A stretch of DNA of 64,000 nucleotides. It comes from Flavonifractor sp963557075. GTDB taxonomy: Bacteria; Bacillota; Clostridia; Oscillospirales; Oscillospiraceae. The DNA is taken from the NCBI GenBank assembly GCA_963557075.1, contig CAUWDA010000002.1, positions 53,350 through 117,349 of the forward strand. The letters run 5' to 3'. Made by a program: the position numbers and the translations under genes. Below are positions 7,736 to 16,531 of the stretch, in pieces; within the stretch, counting starts at the first letter, position 1, and the number at the start of each line of letters is the position of its first letter. Below the pieces are notes generated by a model. It was not told the DNA's origin and ran no database searches. It saw only the letters and a list, made by a program, of their open reading frames with translations.

Positions 7736-9238
7736 ATGGAGATGCTGAAAATGACCGATATCTCCAAGAGCTTTTTTGGAGTGACGGTGCTCGATCATGT
7801 CGATTTCAGCGTGGAGCGGGGGGAGATCCATGCGCTGCTGGGAGAGAACGGAGCAGGAAAATCGACCCTGATGAATATCCTGGCCGGCGTCTACACCAGG
7901 GACAGCGGTCAGGTGGTCTTTAACGGCAAGCCGCTGGAGCACAGCACCGTGGCCGCCACGGAACAGGCCGGCATCGCTTTTGTCCACCAGGAACTGAATC
8001 TGTTTAATGACCTGAAGGTCTACGAGAACATCTTTCTCCGCAAGGAGATCACGGGCCGCCTGGGCAATCTGAACAAGCGGGCCATGATCGAGCAGTCCCG
8101 GGCGCTCTTTGAACGGCTGGGCGTGGATATCGACCCCTGCGCTATGGTCTCTGAGCTGGAGACCGGGAAAAAACAGCTGCTGGAGATCGCAAAGGCCCTG
8201 CACGCCAATGCGGAACTCTTTATTCTGGACGAACCGACCACCGCACTGAACAATGAGGAGATCGCCCACCTCTTCGCCATCGTCCGGCGACTGAAGGAGG
8301 CGGGAAAATCCTTTATCTTTATCTCTCACAAGATGACAGAAATATTTGCCCTGGCAGACCGGTACACGGTGCTGCGAAACGGCAAATTTATCCATAGCGG
8401 AGCCGTTGCCGACACCACGCCGACCGACGTGACCCGCATGATGGTGGGCGAGCGCTACAGCGAAGAGGAGTCCTATGTCCAGCGCGAGCTGGGCGAGCCC
8501 ATCCTGGAGCTGGAGGGCCTGTGCGGACAGGGCTTCCACAACATTGATCTGACCATCCGCCGGGGCGAAGTGGTAGGCTTTACAGGTCTGGTGGGCGCCG
8601 GGATCAGCGAGCTGTTTCAGACCATTTTTGGCGAGCTGCCTGTCACCGGGGGCACCCTGCGTATCGCGGGAGTACCCATCACCAACCACACCATCCACAA
8701 GGCCATGCTCAACCGGGTGTCCATGATCGCCGCCAACCGGAAGGAGAACTCCATCGTCCCGGATTTCACTCTGCTGGAAAACAACTACGTCTCGGAACAT
8801 ACGCTGAGCTTCCGCCGCCAGCATATCTCCAGGAAAAAGGAGACCGCCAAATATGAGGATCTCCGCCGGAAGCTCAACATCAAATCCAACTCCCCTGACG
8901 ATATGATCACCGCCCTCTCCGGCGGCAACCAGCAGAAGGTGATTCTGGCCCGGTGGCTCAACACCCAGGCCGATATCCTTCTGATGGACAACCCCACCCA
9001 GGGTATCGACGTGGGAGCCAAGGCGGAGATCTACCGGCTGATCCAGGAGCTGGCCCAGGCGGGCAAAACGGTTCTGGTCAACACGCTGGAGATCCCCGAG
9101 ATCCAGAAGGTGGCGGATCGCTGCGTGATCTTCTACCACGGAGATCTGAAAGCCCAGTTGGAGCGCCGGGACATCAATGAGGAGGCCGTCATGCTCCAGG
9201 CGACCAACGCCATCAATACTGCGGAGGTGTCCAAGTAA
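7736..9238 (+). CDS. Sugar ABC transporter ATP-binding protein (MglA/RbsA/XylG type)
   Basis: 500 residues with two tandem ABC cassettes, as is usual for carbohydrate uptake type 2 transporters. The first cassette has Walker A GENGAGKST near residue 35 and Walker B LFILDEPTTALN near residue 160. The second has the signature LSGGNQQKV near residue 395 and DNPTQGIDVGAK near residue 420; its Walker A region (FTGLVGAGISE) is degenerate, as normal in this family. It energises uptake on the cytoplasmic face. The start ATG follows AGGAGG by 7 bases and the stop abuts the permease ATG. Confidence 0.96.
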   Translation: MEMLKMTDISKSFFGVTVLDHVDFSVERGEIHALLGENGAGKSTLMNILAGVYTRDSGQVVFNGKPLEHSTVAATEQAGIAFVHQELNLFNDLKVYENIFLRKEITGRLGNLNKRAMIEQSRALFERLGVDIDPCAMVSELETGKKQLLEIAKALHANAELFILDEPTTALNNEEIAHLFAIVRRLKEAGKSFIFISHKMTEIFALADRYTVLRNGKFIHSGAVADTTPTDVTRMMVGERYSEEESYVQRELGEPILELEGLCGQGFHNIDLTIRRGEVVGFTGLVGAGISELFQTIFGELPVTGGTLRIAGVPITNHTIHKAMLNRVSMIAANRKENSIVPDFTLLENNYVSEHTLSFRRQHISRKKETAKYEDLRRKLNIKSNSPDDMITALSGGNQQKVILARWLNTQADILLMDNPTQGIDVGAKAEIYRLIQELAQAGKTVLVNTLEIPEIQKVADRCVIFYHGDLKAQLERRDINEEAVMLQATNAINTAEVSK

Positions 9239-10255
9239 ATGGAAAACAAGACGCTGACAGCCCGTAGGTCCGGTTCCATTACCAAGACCATCGGCAACTA
9301 TAGCTTTGTGCTCATTTTCCTGTGTATTTTCGTGGCCTACCTGATCATCAACCAGGGGGCCACCACCTGGAGCGGCGTGATGAATATCCTCCGTCACTCC
9401 GCCGTGGTGGGTATTCTGGCCTTTGGTATGGGCCTGGTCATCATCACCGGCGGCATCGACCTGTCGGTGGGCTCCATGCTGGCGCTGGTGGGCGGCTTGA
9501 CGGTGGTGGTGTTCAACAACACCAACAACCCGCTTATCACCTTCCTCTTCGCCCTGGGCGCCGGCGGCCTGTGCGGCCTGATCAACGGCGTGTTCGTGGG
9601 CGTGGCCAAAATGCCCGCCTTTATCGTGACGCTGTCCACCATGCTGATCTACCGCTCCATCGCCCAGTACTACCTGCGCACCATGGGCCTGTCCATCTAC
9701 AATATGGAAGGCACCCTGTCCACCTATGAGGCCATCTACGGCTTCGGTCAGGCCAAGGTCCTCACGGTCCCCGTGGTGGGTATCGTGTTCATCCTCATCA
9801 CCGCCGTCATGGTCTATGTCTCTACCATGACCAAGTTCGGCAAGCAGGTGTACGCTGTCGGCTCCAATGAGAAGGCGGCCCATCTGGCCGGCATCAACGT
9901 GACGGTCACCCGGGTCATGGTATTTGTCATCACCGGTATCCTGGCCGGCGTGGCCTCCTTCCTGCTGCTGGCGATGAACGGCTCTGTGGACCCCGCTACT
10001 GTGGGCAAGAGCTACGAGATGTACGCCATCGCCGCGGTGGTCATCGGCGGCATCAGCATGAGCGGCGGCAAGGGTAAGCTGCTGGGCGTGCTCTTCGGCG
10101 CCATGTCCTACACCATCATTGACAAGATCATCGCCTCTCTGGGCCTGGACGCGCTGATCAACGACACCATCAAAGGCTCGATCCTGCTGGTGGCGGTCCT
10201 CATCCAGATGGTGGTGCCGGTCATCCGCGGCAAGCTGAAAAAAACCGGGAAATAA
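9239..10255 (+). CDS. Sugar ABC transporter permease (RbsC/XylH type)
   Basis: 338-residue inner-membrane protein with roughly 8-10 hydrophobic segments of the BPD_transp_2 family. The characteristic GGIDLSVGSMLAL motif is near residue 75, and GGISMSGGKGKLLG, the conserved cytoplasmic loop, is near residue 270. A single permease gene is present, so it presumably works as a homodimer. The ATG begins directly at the base after the ATPase stop, indicating translational coupling. With the binding protein, the ATPase and XylAB it forms a pentose uptake route; xylose is the likely substrate by context. Confidence 0.95.
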   Translation: MENKTLTARRSGSITKTIGNYSFVLIFLCIFVAYLIINQGATTWSGVMNILRHSAVVGILAFGMGLVIITGGIDLSVGSMLALVGGLTVVVFNNTNNPLITFLFALGAGGLCGLINGVFVGVAKMPAFIVTLSTMLIYRSIAQYYLRTMGLSIYNMEGTLSTYEAIYGFGQAKVLTVPVVGIVFILITAVMVYVSTMTKFGKQVYAVGSNEKAAHLAGINVTVTRVMVFVITGILAGVASFLLLAMNGSVDPATVGKSYEMYAIAAVVIGGISMSGGKGKLLGVLFGAMSYTIIDKIIASLGLDALINDTIKGSILLVAVLIQMVVPVIRGKLKKTGK

Positions 10256-10269
10256 ACAGGAGGGAACGT

Positions 10270-11583
10270 ATGATGAAAGCATATGACGAGATCGGAATCA
10301 TCCCCTATCTGGGGCCGGACAGCACAGAACCCTTCTCCTTCAAATACTACGACCCTGACGAGGTGCTGGCTGGCAAGCCCATGCGGGAGCATCTGAAGTT
10401 CGCTATGAGCTACTGGCACACCATCTGCGCCGAGGGCGTGGATATGTTCGGCAGCGGCACTCTGGACAAGAGCTTTGGCCAGAGCGATCCCATGGCCAAA
10501 TTCCGGGCCAAGGCAGACTTCGCCTTTGGCCTGATGGACAAGCTGAATCTGGACTACTACTGCTTCCATGACGTGGATATCGCTCCCGAGGGCGCCACCG
10601 TCAGGGAGAGCATTGAGAATTTCAAGGTCATGGTGGCCTATCTGAAGCAGCTCCAGGAAAAGCACAACAAAAAGTGCCTGTGGGTCACTGCCAACAACTT
10701 CGGCGACAAGAAGTTCATGGCGGGCGCCGCCACCTCCTGCTGCGCAGATGTGTTTGCCGCCGCTGCGGCCAAGGTGAAGGCCTGCATCGACGCCGCCATC
10801 GAGCTGGGGGCCACCGGCTATGTGTTCTGGGGCGGCCGCGAGGGCTACGAGACTCTGCTCAACACCGACATGGGTCTGGAGCTGGACAATCTGGCCCGCT
10901 TCCTCACCATGGCCCGGGACTACGGCCGGGCCCACGGCTTCAAGGGAGACTTCTACATCGAGCCCAAGCCCAAGGAGCCCACCAAGCATCAGTATGACTT
11001 CGATGTGGCCACCTGCATGAACTTCCTGCGTAAGTACGGCCTGACCGACGACTTCAAGATGAACATCGAGGCCAACCACGCCACCCTGGCGGGCCACACC
11101 TTCCAGCATGAGCTGCGTACCGCCATCGTCAACGACTCCTTCGGCTCCATCGACGCCAACCAGGGCGATCTGTTCCTGGGCTGGGACACCGACCAGTTCC
11201 CCACCAATGTGTACGACACCACCTACTGCATGATGGAGGTGCTGAAGGCGGGCGGCTTTACCAACGGCGGCCTGAACTTCGATGCCAAGACCCGCCGCCC
11301 CTCCAATACGCTGGAGGACATTCTGCTGGCCTATATCGCCGGTATGGACGCCTTCGCCCTGGGCCTGCGGAAGGCTCTGGCCCTCCAGGCCGATGGCCGT
11401 CTGGACCAGTTTGTGGAGGACCGGTACGCCAGCTACCGCAGCGGCGTGGGTAAGACCATCGTGGACGGCACCGCCACTCTGGAATCCCTGTCCGACTACG
11501 CCATGGGCCTGGAGCAGATCGACGTGCCCAGCGGGCGGCAGGAGTATCTGGAGACCATCGTCAACAACGTACTGTTCCGCTGA
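10270..11583 (+). CDS. xylA: Xylose isomerase
   Basis: 437 residues, the class II length. It converts D-xylose to D-xylulose in the cytosol with two divalent metals. The catalytic His region CFHDVDIAPEG is near residue 100, VFWGGREGYE near 188, the metal-binding Glu in YIEPKPKEPTKHQYD near 233, NIEANHATLAGHTF near 267 and DANQGDLFLGWDTDQF near 297. The start is the ATG after AGGAGGG. It lies 14 bases after the permease gene and is followed by a strong terminator before xylB. Confidence 0.98.
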   Translation: MMKAYDEIGIIPYLGPDSTEPFSFKYYDPDEVLAGKPMREHLKFAMSYWHTICAEGVDMFGSGTLDKSFGQSDPMAKFRAKADFAFGLMDKLNLDYYCFHDVDIAPEGATVRESIENFKVMVAYLKQLQEKHNKKCLWVTANNFGDKKFMAGAATSCCADVFAAAAAKVKACIDAAIELGATGYVFWGGREGYETLLNTDMGLELDNLARFLTMARDYGRAHGFKGDFYIEPKPKEPTKHQYDFDVATCMNFLRKYGLTDDFKMNIEANHATLAGHTFQHELRTAIVNDSFGSIDANQGDLFLGWDTDQFPTNVYDTTYCMMEVLKAGGFTNGGLNFDAKTRRPSNTLEDILLAYIAGMDAFALGLRKALALQADGRLDQFVEDRYASYRSGVGKTIVDGTATLESLSDYAMGLEQIDVPSGRQEYLETIVNNVLFR

Positions 11584-11596
11584 CCACTTGTGCGCG

Positions 11597-11630
11597 GAGG
11601 GGCGCGCCGGATCCGGCGCGCCCCTCTTTT
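11597..11630 (+). terminator. Strong hairpin terminator between xylA and xylB
   Basis: A long stem (GAGGGGCGCGCCG and its complement, tiny loop) is followed by TTTT. It should reduce read-through into xylB. No separate xylB promoter is evident in the 40 bases that remain. Confidence 0.85.
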
Positions 11631-11672
11631 GCCGAAAAGCGGTTCGACTTGAAATGGGAAAGGAGAAGGGCT

Positions 11673-13199
11673 ATGGCATATCTGATGGGCGTGGATCTGG
11701 GGACCTCCGGCACCAAGACTGCCCTGTTTGACGAGGAGGGGCGCACCGTTGCCTCCTGTACCGGGACCTACCCGCTGAGCCAGCCGCAGAACGGCTGGGC
11801 GGAGCAGGACCCGGAGCTGTGGTGGCAGGCGGCCCGGGAGACCATCCGGGGGGTGCTGGATGAGAGCGGCGTCTCCCCCAGCGAGGTAAAAGGCGTGGGC
11901 CTGTCCGGCCAGATGCATGGTCTGGTGATGCTGGATGGGGAGAGACGGGTGCTCCGGCCCTCTATCCTGTGGTGCGACGGCCGCACCGGCCGGGAGTGCG
12001 AGGAGATCACGGATCTGGTGGGCAGAGAGCGGCTTATCCAGCTCACTGCCAACCCGGCCCTGCCCGGCTTTACCGCGGGGAAGATCCTGTGGGTGCGCCG
12101 CCATGAGCCGGAGCTGTTTGCCCGCTGCCGTCACATCCTGCTGCCCAAAGACTACCTGCGCTATAAGCTGACCGGGGAGTTTGCCACAGAGGTATCCGAC
12201 GCCTCTGGCATGAACCTGCTGGATGTGGCCCACCGCTGCTGGTCCCGGGAGGTGCTGGACAAGCTGGACATCGACCCCGCCCTGCTGGGGCGGATGCATG
12301 AGTCCACCGACCTCACCGGAACGGTGACAGCGGCGGCCGCCGCTGAGACCGGCCTGGCCCCCGGCACGCCGGTGGCGGGCGGCGCGGGCGACAATGCCGC
12401 CGCTGCGGTGGGTACCGGCGTGGTGCGGTCCGGCCGGGCCTTTGTGACCCTGGGTACCTCCGGCGTGGTGTTCGCCCACGCAGACCAGGTGAGCATCGAC
12501 CCCGGCGGACGGGTGCACACTTTCTGCGCCGCGGTGCCCGGGGCGTGGACGGTGATGAGCTGCACCCTGGCCGCCGGTCTGTCCCTCCAGTGGTTCCGCA
12601 ACCAGTTCTGCGCCGAGGAGCAGCGGCAGGCGGAGGCGGAGGGGGTGGACCCCTACGACGTTATGACCCGGGAGGCGGCCCGGTCCCCCATTGGGGCCAA
12701 CCGGCTGCTCTATCTGCCCTATCTGATGGGAGAGCGGTCCCCGCTGCTGGACGAGAAGGCCAGAGGCGCTTTCGTGGGCCTGTCCGCCATGCACGGCCGG
12801 GGCGATCTGATCCGGGCTGTGCTGGAAGGGGTGTCCTACTCCCAGCGCCAGTGCCTGGATATTTTGCGGGAGATGGGGGTGGCCCCCGACCACATCATGG
12901 CCTGCGGCGGCGGCGGGCGGTCCCCCTTCTGGCGGCAGATGCTGGCGGACGTATTGGGCTGCACCGTCCAGACCGCCAGGGCGGCCCAGGAGGGACCGGC
13001 CCTGGGCGCGGCCATCCTGGCCGGCGTGTGCGCCGGCGTGTACCCCGACGTGCCCACCGCCTGCGACGCCATCGTCCATCCGGACCAGTCCTGCGCCCCC
13101 GCGGCGGAGGCGGCCGGGGCCTACGAGCCGTTCTATCAGCTCTATACCTCGCTCTATCCTGCGCTGAAGAAAAGTTTTGAGACCCTCTACCAGCTGTGA
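11673..13199 (+). CDS. xylB: Xylulokinase
   Basis: 508-residue FGGY-family kinase that phosphorylates D-xylulose with ATP to give xylulose 5-phosphate for the pentose phosphate pathway. Visible motifs are the N-terminal phosphate-binding GVDLGTSGTKTALFD, the substrate region GLSGQMHGLV near residue 78, ILWCDGRT near 98, the conserved PGFTAGKILWVRRHEP near 140 and the C-terminal GGGGRSPFWRQMLADVLG near 415. The ATG at 11673 follows GGAAAGGAG; an upstream in-frame TTG is less likely. It completes the pathway begun by xylA. Confidence 0.96.
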   Translation: MAYLMGVDLGTSGTKTALFDEEGRTVASCTGTYPLSQPQNGWAEQDPELWWQAARETIRGVLDESGVSPSEVKGVGLSGQMHGLVMLDGERRVLRPSILWCDGRTGRECEEITDLVGRERLIQLTANPALPGFTAGKILWVRRHEPELFARCRHILLPKDYLRYKLTGEFATEVSDASGMNLLDVAHRCWSREVLDKLDIDPALLGRMHESTDLTGTVTAAAAAETGLAPGTPVAGGAGDNAAAAVGTGVVRSGRAFVTLGTSGVVFAHADQVSIDPGGRVHTFCAAVPGAWTVMSCTLAAGLSLQWFRNQFCAEEQRQAEAEGVDPYDVMTREAARSPIGANRLLYLPYLMGERSPLLDEKARGAFVGLSAMHGRGDLIRAVLEGVSYSQRQCLDILREMGVAPDHIMACGGGGRSPFWRQMLADVLGCTVQTARAAQEGPALGAAILAGVCAGVYPDVPTACDAIVHPDQSCAPAAEAAGAYEPFYQLYTSLYPALKKSFETLYQL

Positions 13200-13237
13200 G
13201 CCCAGCCCGCGTCCATAGCCGCGGGCAGACAGCAGAC

Positions 13238-13276
13238 AGGACCTGCCGCAGTCATTGGCGGCAGGTCCTCTTTTTC
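13238..13276 (+). terminator. Intrinsic terminator of the xylose operon
   Basis: The stem AGGACCTGCCGC/GGCGGCAGGTCCT with a short loop is followed by CTTTTT, 38 bases after the xylB stop codon. Confidence 0.9.
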
Positions 13277-13360
13277 CACCTTTTTCCCGGAAGGGGAGGG
13301 AGCGGGGCGAGATGCTTTTATATATAAGGTGGGAAATTGGAGACAATTGTATAAAAATCG

Positions 13361-13389
13361 TTGACTTGAATATCTTTGGAAGGTATGCT
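13361..13389 (+). promoter_or_regulatory. Sigma-A promoter of ktrBA
   Basis: TTGACT (13361-13366) and TATGCT (13384-13389) are spaced by 17 bases in a locally AT-rich stretch. Transcription would start near 13396. Confidence 0.75.
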
Positions 13390-13395
13390 ATAGTT

Positions 13396-13648
13396 ACGTT
13401 CAAACCTTTCCCTGGAGATTGTGTGCCTGGGAGAGGACGAGAGAAGAGGAACTGGTATGTACCCTCATGGGCTGGAACTGTGTGTTTCCGCGGCGGAGGG
13501 CGGTCCGGAGCGGGCCACCGGCGACCTGCCGGTATGGTTCCTCGGGGAAGCAGGGCGGGCATACCGGGGGAAATGATTTCCTTTGGTATGCTTTTCTGCG
13601 TAAAACAGCGTGTCCCGCAGGGCGCGCCGGACCTGGGAGGTCCCAATT
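13396..13648 (+). promoter_or_regulatory. Long structured ktrB leader (possible riboswitch)
   Basis: About 250 bases lie between the predicted start site and the ktrB start codon. The leader is G-rich and can fold into several stems. The last one, GGACC-tgggA-GGTCC (13629-13643), places the GGGAGG ribosome binding site in a hairpin. Potassium transporter genes of Firmicutes are frequent targets of c-di-AMP (ydaO/yuaA) riboswitches. Only weak resemblance to that motif was seen (ACAGC...CGCAGG near the 3' end), so the class is not assigned. Confidence 0.4.
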
Positions 13649-15031
13649 GTGATCAAACGACTTGCGCTCTGGCTCCGGGACGTCTTTGTCCGGAACCGGA
13701 GTCTCAACGCCACCCGTATCGTGGCGGTCTCTTTTGCTTGTATTATTGTGGTGGGCACGCTGCTGCTCGCCCTGCCTATCGCATCCCGGGATGGACAGAG
13801 CGCCGGCCTGTTTACGGCCCTGTTCACCGCCACCTCGTCCACCTGTGTCACCGGCCTGATCCTGGTGGACACCTGGGTCCAGTGGTCCCTTTTTGGGCAG
13901 GTGGTCATTCTGGCGATGATCCAGCTGGGCGGCCTGGGCTTTATGACGGTCATCACCATGGTGTCCCTGGCCCTCCACCGCCGTATCGGCCTGTCCGAGC
14001 GGCTCATCATGGTGTCCACCCTCAACCTCAACGACCTGGACGGTGTGGTGCGCATGGTGCGCCACGCCCTGATGGGTACCTTTCTGATGGAGGGGACGGG
14101 AGCTGTCCTGCTGAGTTTCGCCATGGTTCCGCGCTTCGGCCTGCTGGGGGGGATCTGGCGGGGCATCTTCCACGCGGTCTCTGCCTTCTGTAACGCCGGC
14201 TTCGATCTGCTGGGCGGGCGGTTCGGCGCGTTCAGCAGCCTGGCCGGTCTCCAGGACGATCCCCTGGTGCTGGGTACCATTGGGGTCCTCATCATGGTGG
14301 GCGGCCTGGGCTTCTTCGTGTGGGAGGACATTCTGGAGAAACGCTGCTGGAGGAAGTTGTCGGTCTACAGCAAAATGGTGCTCATCATCACAGTCACCCT
14401 GATCGTGGGCGGCGGACTCTTTTTCCTGCTGGAGGAGTTCTCCAATCCGGCCACCCTGGGGGATATGCCGCTGTGGCAGAAGATCGTCAATGCGTTCTTC
14501 CAGTCCGTCACCCTGCGTACCGCGGGCTTTGACGCCATCGGGCAGGGAGGACTTACCGACACCAGCAAGGCCTTCTCTTGTATCCTGATGCTCATCGGCG
14601 GTTCCTCCGGCTCCACCGCCGGCGGCCTGAAAACGGCCACTGTGGCGGTGCTGCTGCTGGCCCTCCGCTCCGGCCTGACCGGACGGGAGCAGGTCACCTT
14701 CCGGGGCCGCGCCATCCCTTACCGCCGGGTGCTCAACGCCACGACCCTGGCCCTGGTGATGCTGTTCCTGTTCCTGGTGGGCTCCATGCTCATCTCCACG
14801 GCGGAGGACCTGCCCTATCTGGACTGCGCCTTTGAGGTGGCTTCCGCCATGGGCACTGTGGGTCTGACCACCGGCCTGACCCCGAATCTATCGGTTTTTT
14901 CCCAGTCCCTGATCATCCTGCTGATGTATATGGGGCGGGTAGGCGTGCTCTCCTTCTCCATCGCTTTTATCACGCGAAGCGGGCGGGGCGCCAAAATCAA
15001 ATATCCCGAAATGAACGTCATGATCGGATGA
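13649..15031 (+). CDS. ktrB: Potassium uptake channel subunit KtrB/TrkH family
   Basis: 460-residue membrane protein with the fourfold M1-P-M2 layout of Trk/Ktr/HKT channels. The four filter loops are visible: TATSSTCVTGLILVDT near residue 60, SAFCNAGFDLLGG near 178, VTLRTAGFDAIGQG near 290 and SAMGTVGLTTGLTP near 402. It moves K+ (with Na+ coupling in Ktr systems). The GTG at 13649 follows GGGAGG by 8 bases; a start further upstream would have no such site. The length and the short KtrA partner directly downstream favour KtrB over TrkH. Confidence 0.92.
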   Translation: MIKRLALWLRDVFVRNRSLNATRIVAVSFACIIVVGTLLLALPIASRDGQSAGLFTALFTATSSTCVTGLILVDTWVQWSLFGQVVILAMIQLGGLGFMTVITMVSLALHRRIGLSERLIMVSTLNLNDLDGVVRMVRHALMGTFLMEGTGAVLLSFAMVPRFGLLGGIWRGIFHAVSAFCNAGFDLLGGRFGAFSSLAGLQDDPLVLGTIGVLIMVGGLGFFVWEDILEKRCWRKLSVYSKMVLIITVTLIVGGGLFFLLEEFSNPATLGDMPLWQKIVNAFFQSVTLRTAGFDAIGQGGLTDTSKAFSCILMLIGGSSGSTAGGLKTATVAVLLLALRSGLTGREQVTFRGRAIPYRRVLNATTLALVMLFLFLVGSMLISTAEDLPYLDCAFEVASAMGTVGLTTGLTPNLSVFSQSLIILLMYMGRVGVLSFSIAFITRSGRGAKIKYPEMNVMIG

Positions 15032-15081
15032 CCGCCGGACGGGCGGCGGACAAAACCCCTGCGGAAGGACGTGTATCCAAG

Positions 15082-15735
15082 ATGAAAACCTTTGTCGTGA
15101 TCGGCCTGGGCCGGTTCGGCAGCGCTGTGGCCACCGAACTCAGCTCCCTGGGCCATGAGGTCCTGGCGCTGGACGACTCCGAGGAGAATGTGCAGCGGGT
15201 GGCTGACAAGGTCACCCACGCCGTTACCGGCGACGCCAGGGACCCGGCGGTACTCCGGGCTCTGGGCGTGCGCAACTACGACTGCGCCGTGGTGGCGGTG
15301 GGCGTGGATGTGGGCACCTCGGCCCTCATTACTCTGAACCTGAAGGAGCTGGGGGTGCGCCGGGTCATCTGTAAGGCCCAGAGCCATGTGCACCGCAAGG
15401 TGCTGGAGAAGATCGGCGCGGACCGGGTGGTCTTCCCCGAGCATGAGATGGGGGTCAAGCTGGCCCAAGGGCTGTCCAGCTCCAACGTGCTCAACTTTAT
15501 CGAGCTCAGCGAGGATTTCGGCATCGTGGAGACCGCCGTGCCCCGGGATTGGCAGGGCAAGAGCCTGGTGGAGCTGAACGTCCGGGCCCGGTACAAGGTC
15601 AACATCATTGCCGTACGGAAAAAGGGGGAGGAGGCCTTCGACGTGACCCCCGGCCCCAACGCCATTATGGAGGCGGGCGATGCGATGGTGGCTCTGGGCC
15701 GCACCGAGGACATCAACCGCTTACAGGATCTTTGA
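15082..15735 (+). CDS. ktrA: KtrA/TrkA-type K+ channel gating ring subunit
   Basis: 217 residues. The N-terminal RCK Rossmann domain binds ATP, ADP or NAD (VIGLGRFGSAVATEL, then LDDSEENVQRV), and the C-terminal TrkA_C domain (from about residue 135) is a usual c-di-AMP binding site in Firmicutes. It forms an octameric cytosolic ring that gates KtrB. Its length is that of KtrA, half of TrkA. The ATG at 15082 follows GGAAGGA. The gene begins 50 bases after ktrB and ends immediately before the methyltransferase gene. Confidence 0.93.
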   Translation: MKTFVVIGLGRFGSAVATELSSLGHEVLALDDSEENVQRVADKVTHAVTGDARDPAVLRALGVRNYDCAVVAVGVDVGTSALITLNLKELGVRRVICKAQSHVHRKVLEKIGADRVVFPEHEMGVKLAQGLSSSNVLNFIELSEDFGIVETAVPRDWQGKSLVELNVRARYKVNIIAVRKKGEEAFDVTPGPNAIMEAGDAMVALGRTEDINRLQDL

Positions 15736-15736
15736 T

Positions 15737-16507
15737 ATGAGTATGGAACGGATCACGAGCCGCCAGAACCCCCTGGTGGCCCGGCTGCGGAAACTGGGCA
15801 GTGACAAAAAGACCCGCCGGCTGGAGGGGGCCTTCCTCTGCGAGGGGCGCAAGCTGGTGGAGGAGGCCCTGCGCTGGGGCGCGGAGGTGGAGACTCTGGT
15901 GACGGCGGAGGGCACAGCGCCCCCGGACGGGCTGCCGGCAGGGGCCCGCCTGGTGGAGGTGCCTGCCGATCTCCTCAAGGCGGTGTCCACCGTGGATACC
16001 CCCCAGGGGATGCTGGCGGTATGCCGTACCCCCGGCCTGACGCCGCCGGAGCGGCTGGCGCCCGGCCGCTATCTGGTGCTGGATGGGGTGCAGGACCCGG
16101 GCAATGTGGGCACCGTTTGGCGCACCGCCGACGCCTTCGGGGCGGACGGAGTGTTCCTGCTGCCCGGTTGTGCCGAGCCCTTCTCCCCCAAGACGGTGCG
16201 GGCCACCATGGGGGCCTGCTTCCGCCTGCCCCTGTGGGAGACGGGGCTGGAGGAATTGACCGGCCTGCTGGCGGCGGCGGGACTGCCCCTGTATGCCACC
16301 GCCCTGCGGGAGGACACCGCCGACCTGCGCTCGGCCGATCTGAGCCGGGCCGCCGTGGTCATCGGCAGCGAGGGGCGGGGGGTGTCCCAGGCGGTACTGG
16401 ACGCCTGCGCCCTGACCCTGAAGATCCCCATGCGGGACCGCTGCGAGTCCCTCAACGCCGCTGTGGCGGCGTCCGTTGTGCTGTGGGAGGGCTGGCGGGA
16501 CCGCTGA
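15737..16507 (+). CDS. SpoU/TrmH-family RNA 2'-O-ribose methyltransferase
   Basis: 256 residues. An N-terminal substrate-binding domain (ITSRQNPLVARLRKL...GAFLCEGRKLVEEAL) is followed by the SPOUT knot. Motif 1 VLDGVQDPGNVGTVWRTADAFG is near residue 112, motif 2 VVIGSEGRGVS near 208 and motif 3 LKIPMRDRCESLNAAVAASVVLWE near 228. It uses S-adenosylmethionine to methylate a ribose in rRNA or tRNA; 23S rRNA is the usual target of this YsgA/RlmB-like group. The start overlaps the end of ktrA closely (one base between). The precise target nucleotide cannot be read from sequence. Confidence 0.92.
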   Translation: MSMERITSRQNPLVARLRKLGSDKKTRRLEGAFLCEGRKLVEEALRWGAEVETLVTAEGTAPPDGLPAGARLVEVPADLLKAVSTVDTPQGMLAVCRTPGLTPPERLAPGRYLVLDGVQDPGNVGTVWRTADAFGADGVFLLPGCAEPFSPKTVRATMGACFRLPLWETGLEELTGLLAAAGLPLYATALREDTADLRSADLSRAAVVIGSEGRGVSQAVLDACALTLKIPMRDRCESLNAAVAASVVLWEGWRDR

Positions 16508-16531
16508 ACCACCGAGAGAGGAGGCGCCGCT

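Noticed and set aside
7730..10282. An 850-codon open frame on the minus strand opposite the sugar ABC genes
   Set aside because: It is the antisense of clearly coding ABC transporter genes, has low-complexity His/Asp/Gly-rich content typical of reverse GC-rich codons, and has no ribosome binding site.
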